Shown: piece after piece, positions 8,262-12,428 of the stretch
How the letters are laid out: every line of letters starts with the position of its first letter
How positions within the stretch are numbered: the first letter of the stretch is position 1
Assembly: GCF_046498435.1 (NCBI RefSeq)
Contig: NZ_JAWOAR010000033.1
Location: forward strand, 1-12,428
Direction: 5' to 3'
DNA length: 12,428 nt
Source: Longimonas sp046498435
GTDB taxonomy: Bacteria > Bacteroidota > Rhodothermia > Rhodothermales > Salinibacteraceae
Translations under genes and position numbers: made by a program
The notes under the pieces: model-generated
Seen by the model: the letters and a program-made list of their open reading frames with translations, nothing else
What the model was told of the DNA's origin: nothing
Database searches by the model: none

Positions 8262-8354
8262 CAGGCAAGGCGCCCCTGGCGCCGCTGATCCGGGATCCAT
8301 TCGTCGTTTGAGGGCGAACGCACTCTGCTAACGCATCTCTCCATTGGGGCATGG

Positions 8355-8386
8355 ATCCCAGATCGTCGCTCCGCTCCGTCTGGGAT
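8355..8386. repeat. Palindromic intergenic repeat, ATCCCAGA/TCTGGGAT type
   Basis: Perfect 8-bp inverted repeat, ATCCCAGA (8355-8362) with TCTGGGAT (8379-8386), enclosing GTCGCTCCGCTCCG-like sequence. A TGACG motif (8386-8390) borders the right arm. The form is typical of dispersed genomic palindromes, but it differs from the TCCTGAA family. Confidence 0.6.
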
Positions 8387-8555
8387 GACGGTGTGGGGGC
8401 ATAAACAAGCATTTCTGTATGTTCAACAGCGATCAGATGTATAGCACAACGCATTCTCAGTCTGCGTCATTCGATTACGGGCATAACTTACTCCGTTCGT
8501 TTCCAGCTCTGCGGCGATAGAACGCCTTGTCAGGGATGACAATTAGGGCCCGAAT

Positions 8556-8589
8556 AGATCTGACAGGTCTCGAAAGACCTGTCAGATCT
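8556..8589. repeat. Perfect 34-nt palindrome (15-bp stem, CGAA loop)
   Basis: AGATCTGACAGGTCT (8556-8570), loop CGAA, AGACCTGTCAGATCT (8575-8589). All 15 pairs are perfect. A short TTT follows on the + strand. Similar GACAGGT...ACCTGTC palindromes are familiar from Bacteroidota intergenic regions. It could also act as a terminator for transcription arriving on the + strand. Confidence 0.75.
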
Positions 8590-8597
8590 TTATCATC

Positions 8598-8634
8598 AAA
8601 AAAGCCCGGCGCCTTCGGAAAGGGCCGGGCTTTT
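8598..8634 (-). terminator. Intrinsic terminator of the helicase gene (possibly bidirectional)
   Basis: The stem AAAAGCCCGGC (8600-8610) pairs perfectly with GCCGGGCTTTT (8624-8634); a small inner CCTT/AAGG stem lies between them. Read on the minus strand, the GC-rich hairpin runs into six T residues, 31 bp beyond the helicase stop codon. Four T residues on the + strand allow weaker bidirectional use. Confidence 0.85.
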
Positions 8635-8665
8635 GCGTTCCTTTGTGATGTGGTGGAGCGTGAAG

Positions 8666-10240
8666 TTACTCGACGCGTACGCGCTGACGACCAATCTTGT
8701 AGCTGCCGCTTTTGGCGCGCACCTGCTGAACATATTCGCTCGGCACATCCACCATGGTGTGGCTGGGATGGATGTCGATGCGTCCAATGGCGCTTCCAGG
8801 CATCTTCGTGGCGCTGGCCAGCGTGCCTACGATCTGCCCCGGACGCGTGTTGTTGCGTTTGCCGGTGTTCAGGCGCAGGCGCACCATGCCGTCTTCGTGC
8901 GAGTCGGCGGGGCGTGCGGCTTGCTTGGGTGCGTTATCCTGACGTTGCGTGGCTTTGCGCCGCGTGCGGGCCTCGTGGAGTGCGGCGGCGGCAATGGCAG
9001 CCGGGTCGTGCCCTTCGTCGACGAGTGCATCGACAATGTCGCGTTCGCGGCGGGGGTCGTGGGCGGCCATCCAGGTGGCCACCTCGGCGCGGAGCGTGGC
9101 GTCGCGGTGGGCCTGCACCTGGGCATCGCTTGGCACATCGGTGCGCTCAATGGTGCGTTTGATGTGCCGCTCGGTCTGCTTCAGGCGCTTGCGGCGGTTG
9201 GGCGTGACAAGTGTAAGCGCGGTCCCCGATCGTCCGGCGCGTCCGGTACGGCCTACGCGGTGCACGTACACCTGCGGGTCGCGCGGCAGGTTGTAGTTGA
9301 AGACGTGCGACACGTGGTCAATGTCGAGTCCACGCGCAGCCACGTTGGTGCCCACCAGAATAGTGATGTTGCTGTTGCGGAAGCGGTCGAGCATGCGCTG
9401 CCGTTCGGGCTGATCCATCTCGCCGTTAAGCGCGCCGGCGTTGTATCCGTTCGACTGCAAGGTATCGGCCAGGCGAAACGTGTCGTTGCGGGTGCGGGCA
9501 AAGACAATGGCGCTGGTGATGTCTTCCGTTTCCAGCAAACGCATGAGCGCGGGGGTGCGGTCGCGCTTCGCGACCGGGTAATAGCGCTGTTCGATGCTGG
9601 ACACAGTACGCTCTTTCGGCTCCAGGCGGCACGACGCAGGATTGTCGAGTTGCTGCTTGGCCAGACGCTGAAAATCGTTCGACATGGTGGCCGAGAAGAA
9701 GGCCGTTTGGCGCTCGCTGGGCGTAGCCGCAAGGATGGCTTTGATATCCTCGATAAAGCCCATGCTAAGCATCTCGTCGGCCTCGTCGAGCACAGCCACC
9801 TGCACAGCGCTCAGGTCGAGTGCACCTTTGCGAATCAGGTCGAGCATGCGTCCGGGCGTGCCCACAACAACGTCAACGCCCTTGTCGAGGCGTCGGGTCT
9901 GGCGATGGTACGGCTGTCCGCCATAGATAGGCAGCACGCGGATATCCAGGCGATTGCCGTAGGCGTAGACGGCCTCAGCAACCTGCTTGGCGAGTTCACG
10001 CGTGGGCGTTACGACAATACCACGCAGCGTGCCGGTGCCTTCGCCTAAGGTGTGAATCATGGGAAGCGCAAAGGCAGCGGTTTTGCCCATGCCCGTCTGG
10101 GCCTGGCCCACCACGTCGCGTCCGGCGAGCATGGAGGGAATGAGCGCTTCTTGAATCGGCGTGGGGGTGGTGTAGCCCCGGTCGCTTACGGTGTCGGCAA
10201 GGGTGGAACTCAGCCCAAGGGCTGTAAAAGGGGTAGACAT
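8666..10240 (-). CDS. DEAD-box ATP-dependent RNA helicase with DbpA-type RNA-binding C-terminus
   Basis: 524 residues. ATP-driven remodelling of RNA duplexes, acting in the cytoplasm on ribosome assembly or mRNA (family knowledge). All core motifs are intact: Q motif GYTTPTPIQ (Q30), motif I AQTGMGKT (47-54), PTRELA (79-84), GG (107-108), TPGR (128-131), DEAD (152-155), SAT (183-185), IVFART (245-250), TNVAARGLDID (298-308) and HRVGRTGR (327-334). A charged helical linker (about 345-450) leads to a C-terminal domain (about 451-524: MVRLRLNTGKRN, PGQIVGTLA, IGRIDIHPSHTMVDVP) of the DbpA/DeaD RNA-binding type. I chose the ATG at 10240 because MSTPFTALGL fits family N-termini. The frame stays open to an ATG at 10348, but that extension has no family match. 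No Shine-Dalgarno sequence precedes it. DeaD/CsdA-like is the closest named type, but E. coli DeaD is longer. It stands alone, divergent from hisI. Confidence 0.96.
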   Translation of the reverse strand: MSTPFTALGLSSTLADTVSDRGYTTPTPIQEALIPSMLAGRDVVGQAQTGMGKTAAFALPMIHTLGEGTGTLRGIVVTPTRELAKQVAEAVYAYGNRLDIRVLPIYGGQPYHRQTRRLDKGVDVVVGTPGRMLDLIRKGALDLSAVQVAVLDEADEMLSMGFIEDIKAILAATPSERQTAFFSATMSNDFQRLAKQQLDNPASCRLEPKERTVSSIEQRYYPVAKRDRTPALMRLLETEDITSAIVFARTRNDTFRLADTLQSNGYNAGALNGEMDQPERQRMLDRFRNSNITILVGTNVAARGLDIDHVSHVFNYNLPRDPQVYVHRVGRTGRAGRSGTALTLVTPNRRKRLKQTERHIKRTIERTDVPSDAQVQAHRDATLRAEVATWMAAHDPRRERDIVDALVDEGHDPAAIAAAALHEARTRRKATQRQDNAPKQAARPADSHEDGMVRLRLNTGKRNNTRPGQIVGTLASATKMPGSAIGRIDIHPSHTMVDVPSEYVQQVRAKSGSYKIGRQRVRVE

Positions 10241-10296
10241 AAAGGGGAAAGCAATACAGAACGAAAGGCCGAGAGATGGGAACTGGCGGCCGAGTG

Positions 10297-10328
10297 CAAA
10301 TATGATCCGCCACTTCGTCCTGTGCAAG
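10297..10328 (-). promoter_or_regulatory. Candidate Bacteroidota-type promoter of the helicase
   Basis: On the minus strand, CTTG (10328-10325) and CATATTTG (10304-10297) are 20 nt apart. Each is one base off the Bacteroidota consensus TTTG and TAnnTTTG, and the spacing is in the known range. It lies 56 bp upstream of the ATG. Motifs this short occur by chance, so this is tentative. Confidence 0.35.
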
Positions 10329-10526
10329 CAATGAGCGACAGACCGCACGTAGAGATGTGGGGCGTCGGCTCCTCCAATCGAGTCGGACGACCCAAGTGCG
10401 GAAACTACACCTACGTATAAGCCGCCAGCGCGTGGGGGATGTGGAGGGCGCGTCTGCTTCCCGCGAACACTGCGCGGAGTTGGGCGGCAGTGCAGGGTAG
10501 ACGGAGATTGGAAGCATCCCCGGCGC

Positions 10527-10575
10527 AGGCGAACGGAGGACCGTTCGCCTCATTATTGAGCGGGCTATCACTCAA
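10527..10575 (+). promoter_or_regulatory. Double hairpin upstream of hisI, possible leader element or operator
   Basis: AGGCGAACGG (10527-10536), loop AGGA, CCGTTCGCCT (10541-10550) is a perfect 10-bp stem. A weaker 5-bp stem follows, TTGAG (10556-10560) with CTCAA (10571-10575). There is no T-tract, so a terminator is unlikely. As DNA, the first element could equally be a dyad operator. No histidine-rich leader peptide is visible, so a classical his attenuator is not supported. Confidence 0.4.
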
Positions 10576-10661
10576 CACCCATCCCCTCCTCGATCGTGTG
10601 CGCAACGAACCAATAGCCGGTGCGTACGGATTGTCCCGTGTTTCTGTAAATCAACCCTCAC

Positions 10662-11060
10662 ATGCCTGTGCCCAACGACCTGCTCAACGCGGTTCAGTTT
10701 GACGACGACGGCTTAGTGGCCGCCATTGCCCAGGACCACGACACCGGCGATGTCCTCATGATGGCCTATATGACCGCGGAAACGCTGCACGAAACGCTGG
10801 AAACTGGACGCATGGTGTACTGGAGCCGCTCACGGCAGGCGGTGTGGCGCAAGGGCGAAACCAGTGGCAACGTGCAGCATGTGCATGCCGCGCACCTGGA
10901 CTGCGACGGCGATGTGCTACTCTTTCAGGTCGAGCAGGTGGGCGATGCTGCGTGTCACACCGGACACCGGTCGTGCTTCTATCGCCGGGTGGAACGCGAT
11001 GGCTCGCTCGTGAATGACGGCACCAAGGTGTTCGATCCTGATGAAGTCTACGGCGCATAG
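10662..11060 (+). CDS. hisI: Phosphoribosyl-AMP cyclohydrolase
   Basis: 132 residues, a complete monofunctional HisI. It opens the adenine ring of phosphoribosyl-AMP, the third step of histidine biosynthesis, in the cytoplasm. Signature motifs: VLMMAYM (31-37), YWSRSRQAVWRKGETSGN (53-70), DCDGD (80-84) and ACHTGHRSCF (97-106). The zinc ligands C81, C98 and C105 and the Mg-binding aspartates D80, D82 and D84 of the family are all present. The protein ends soon after the domain, so there is no fused HisE pyrophosphohydrolase; many bacteria, including Bacteroidota, use a HisIE fusion. The ATG at 10662 gives a normal N-terminus; no Shine-Dalgarno sequence precedes it. No other his gene lies in the window. 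tspO follows 42 bp downstream on the same strand. Confidence 0.97.
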   Translation: MPVPNDLLNAVQFDDDGLVAAIAQDHDTGDVLMMAYMTAETLHETLETGRMVYWSRSRQAVWRKGETSGNVQHVHAAHLDCDGDVLLFQVEQVGDAACHTGHRSCFYRRVERDGSLVNDGTKVFDPDEVYGA

Positions 11061-11102
11061 GCACAGGCCTTTGCCTCTCCTCAGATTACCTCTGATACGC
11101 TC

Positions 11103-11603
11103 ATGGCTACCGACACGAATGAACGGAGCACGACCTGGCACATTGCGCTGTTTCTGAGCGTACTGGTGCTGTGCGAAGGCGTTGGCGCACTGGCTGGATA
11201 CGTAACGCAGGGTCCGGTACAGACGTGGTATCCCACCCTCAACAAGCCGTTTTTTACGCCGCCCGACTGGCTCTTTGCGCCGGCGTGGATCACGCTTTAC
11301 GCGATGATGGCCGCCGCGTGGTACCTGGTGCTGCGCCGCGGATGGTCTGCCCCCGGCGTGAAAGGGGCCAGCACCGCATTCCTTGTGCAACTCGTGCTTA
11401 ACGGGACCTGGTCGTTCGTTTTCTTCGGGATGCAATCCATTGCGGGCGGACTCGTCGTCATCATTGCGCTACTCCTGGCCATCCGGTGGACGCTCAAACG
11501 CTTCTACCCGATCAGCCCAACGGCCTTCTGGTTACTGATGCCGTATCTGCTGTGGGTCATGTACGCCACGCTGCTCAACGGCACGCTCTGGATGATGAAC
11601 TGA
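11103..11603 (+). CDS. tspO: TspO/MBR family tryptophan-rich sensory protein
   Basis: 166 residues, a five-helix inner-membrane protein. Family role: binds porphyrins and related ligands and is linked to stress, oxygen and tetrapyrrole control; the exact bacterial function is debated. Visible helices are at about 13-33, 58-78, 87-108, 111-130 and 140-163. Conserved motifs: WYPTLNKPFFTPPDWLF (42-58) then APAWITLYAMM, QLVLNGTWSFVFFG (96-109) and PYLLWVMYATLLNGTLW (147-163). It is Trp-rich as expected and of normal length. The ATG at 11103 gives a short polar N-terminus before helix 1; no Shine-Dalgarno sequence is seen. The 42-bp gap after hisI, on the same strand with no obvious terminator, suggests co-transcription, though a functional link to histidine synthesis is not evident. 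No clear T-tract terminator follows; a repeat island does. Confidence 0.95.
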   Translation: MATDTNERSTTWHIALFLSVLVLCEGVGALAGYVTQGPVQTWYPTLNKPFFTPPDWLFAPAWITLYAMMAAAWYLVLRRGWSAPGVKGASTAFLVQLVLNGTWSFVFFGMQSIAGGLVVIIALLLAIRWTLKRFYPISPTAFWLLMPYLLWVMYATLLNGTLWMMN

Positions 11604-11688
11604 GAACCTAAGGAGTTCTGGGGACTCACCAGAAATTGGGCAAGTGCAGAAGCGTTGACAAGCAGGAGAGAGTTTGGGGGAAACGGAT

Positions 11689-11713
11689 GGGTGGAAGGGT
11701 GGAAGGGTGGAAG
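11689..11713 (+). repeat. Tandem repeat, three 8-bp GGGTGGAA units
   Basis: Three perfect units of GGGTGGAA (11689-11696, 11697-11704, 11705-11712) plus one G, followed by six T (11714-11719). The region to the right (CTTCCATCCCTCCA, about 11737-11750) is a degenerate inverted counterpart. Confidence 0.75.
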
Positions 11714-11915
11714 TTTTTTCAACCTTCCGTTCACGCTTCCATCCCTCCATTCTCAACGGGGTATGTGGAATTGGTATAATTCCTGTGATACTCGTCGCAA
11801 GGCTCTGCCTTGGTACGTGTTTAGCGCAGGAAGAAACAGGGGCAAGCGCGCCGCCCGAAGCCGCTCCCCTCTCCAGGCGCCCCTTTGCAGGCGTGGCGGC
11901 ATTGCTTTCCAACAG

Positions 11916-11950
11916 GTCATCCTGAGATGCTTCACTGCGTTCAGCATGAC
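11916..11950. repeat. Palindromic dispersed repeat (GTCATCCTGA type)
   Basis: GTCATCCTGA (11916-11925) pairs with TCAGCATGAC (11941-11950), with one C:C mismatch, around GATGCTTCACTGCGT. The form matches a widespread intergenic repeat whose translation gives HAERSEAS-like spurious peptides. A weaker relative starts at 12001. Confidence 0.65.
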
Positions 11951-12244
11951 GACAGAGGAGGGAGCACCTCACAATGCCGAGCTGTTGTTCGCGCCCCCAC
12001 GTCATCCTGACGCCCTTGGTCAGAAGGGTCACGCCTCCTCGCATGGCACAACCAGCATGACCTACGGCCCCTCTGTCCCGCTCTAACCTGGCCTAAACAC
12101 CGCCCGGCACAGGTTCGCAGGCTACAAGTCGCTAAGCACATACCTGCCTTGTGACGCACTTTTTAGGGGCTCTGCCTCGTACAGAGTGCCCGAAACGGTT
12201 GCATTGCGAGAGCTTGGGCGGACGCGGGAGCATCCTCATGTTTT

Positions 12245-12413
12245 CGTCAACGCAGGAGCGTTGACGCCAGGAGAAAGTGTTGGGCAGAAGGCGCCACTCG
12301 TCGCAAGGATCTGCCTTGGTATCTGTTTAGCCCCCTCGTCGCATGGCACAAAAAGCATGACCTTCGGCCCCTCTGCCGTGCAACGCAGGCTCTTCAGGGG
12401 CTCTGCCCCGTAC
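12245..12413. repeat. Composite four-part repeat, copy B (compact)
   Basis: Part 1 begins with a perfect 9-bp hairpin, CGTCAACGC (12245-12253), loop AGGA, GCGTTGACG (12258-12266), then CAGGAGAAAGTGTTGGG. Part 2 is at 12296-12331, part 3 at 12334-12375 and part 4 at 12396-12413. Parts 2 and 3 are nearly contiguous here, in contrast to copy A. Part 1 of copy A keeps the right hairpin arm but its left arm is degenerate. Confidence 0.65.
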
Positions 12414-12428
12414 GCCGGTAGATCCTGC

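Larger units (their letters stand above)
7654..8597. other. Gene-free repeat island between the giant gene and the helicase
   Basis: About 940 bp without a credible gene. The open frames here are short, lack family signatures and translate palindromic repeats (for example an HPELDSGS-like string, commonly seen when such repeats are translated). Contents in order: a purine-rich stretch with four AGG triplets (about 7760-7788); a GACCGCTGTCG core (7925-7935) echoed at 8114-8124 inside a 7-bp hairpin (8110-8127); two TCCTGAA/TTCAGGA hairpins; a hairpin at 8355-8386; and a 34-nt palindrome at 8556-8589. No intrinsic terminator with a T-tract is visible just after the giant gene. Confidence 0.65.
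10241..10661. other. Divergent intergenic region between helicase and hisI
   Basis: 421 bp with no credible gene; the small frames here match nothing I recognise. It should hold the promoters of both the helicase (-) and hisI (+). A candidate Bacteroidota-type promoter for the helicase lies at 10297-10328. Two consecutive hairpins lie at 10527-10575 in the likely hisI leader. I see no convincing TAnnTTTG promoter for hisI. Confidence 0.6.
11645..12182. repeat. Composite four-part repeat, copy A (expanded)
   Basis: Part 1 at 11645-11680 (GCGTTGAC...GCAGGAGA...GTTTGGG); part 2 at 11790-11825 (ACTCGTCGCAAGG...TTTAGC); part 3 at 12034-12075 (CGCATGGCACAA...CGGCCCCTCTG); part 4 at 12165-12182 (AGGGGCTCTGCC...GTAC). 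All four recur in the same order in copy B. Hand-aligned identity is about 33/36 for part 2, 38/42 for part 3 and 17/18 for part 4. Extra sequence, including the tandem repeat and a palindrome, separates the parts here. Confidence 0.65.
11604..12428. other. Gene-free repeat island downstream of tspO
   Basis: 825 bp to the window edge with no credible gene. The frames here translate repeats (for example a HAERSEAS-like string on the minus strand, a known artefact of palindromic repeats). Contents: a composite four-part repeat in two copies (11645-12182 and 12245-12413), a 3x8-bp tandem repeat (11689-11713), and a GTCATCCTGAG-type palindrome (11916-11950) with a weaker relative near 12001-12023. 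Confidence 0.65.

Noticed and set aside
8633..10048. 471-codon open frame on the plus strand opposite the helicase
   Set aside because: The helicase on the other strand has every DEAD-box motif intact; this frame is its mirror and carries no domain signature.
10241..10348. 36-residue N-terminal extension of the helicase from the ATG at 10348
   Set aside because: The extension has no family match, would run through the candidate promoter at 10297-10328, and the internal MSTPFTALGL start fits known DEAD-box N-termini.
11604..11625. Short AGAAC/GTTCT hairpin right after tspO as a terminator
   Set aside because: The stem is only 5 bp and no T-tract follows, so it does not meet the usual intrinsic terminator pattern.
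11532..12044. 170-codon minus-strand open frame with a HAERSEAS string
   Set aside because: It translates a known type of palindromic repeat and overlaps the end of tspO antisense.
11655..12086. 143-codon plus-strand open frame downstream of tspO
   Set aside because: Its sequence (GWVEGWKGG and similar) is a readout of the tandem and dispersed repeats; no family features.
11645..12413. CRISPR-like array
   Set aside because: The repeated parts differ from each other, are present only twice and have no regular spacer length; no cas gene is nearby.

Overview
The window suggests a GC-rich, probably halophilic member of the Bacteroidota/Rhodothermota (Salinibacter-like). Three things support this: a type IX secretion (T9SS) C-terminal sorting domain in a GC-rich genome, very Asp-rich proteins, and no Shine-Dalgarno sequence at the three internal gene starts. 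The lineage is inferred; there is no rRNA or marker gene here to confirm it.

Layout. (1) Positions 4-7653 (+) encode one giant secreted protein of about 2549 residues. It holds three paralogous right-handed beta-helix blocks of the chlamydial-Pmp-repeat / choice-of-anchor-Q type, a LamG-like lectin domain between blocks 1 and 2, an Fn3-like domain, and a T9SS type A sorting domain. (2) Positions 7654-8597 have no credible gene. They hold several short palindromic repeats, a perfect 34-nt palindrome, and then the terminator of the next gene. (3) Positions 8666-10240 (-) encode a DEAD-box RNA helicase with a DbpA-type RNA-binding C-terminus. (4) Positions 10241-10661 are a divergent intergenic region with a candidate helicase promoter and a perfect 10-bp hairpin upstream of hisI. 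(5) hisI (10662-11060) and tspO (11103-11603), both +, are 42 bp apart and probably co-transcribed. (6) Positions 11604-12428 are a second repeat island. It contains a four-part composite repeat present twice in the same order, a 3x8-bp tandem repeat and a palindromic dispersed repeat.

How the parts relate. The giant protein is a likely cell-surface or secreted adhesin or polysaccharide-binding protein. The helicase, HisI and TspO are housekeeping or stress functions with no visible link to it. The most unusual content is the block architecture of the giant protein (22 variable coils in sets of 7, 10 and 5, with one conserved cysteine pair per block) and the two intergenic repeat islands, especially the collinear composite repeat at 11645-12413. 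I saw no CRISPR array, tRNA, rRNA, transposase or toxin-antitoxin pair.
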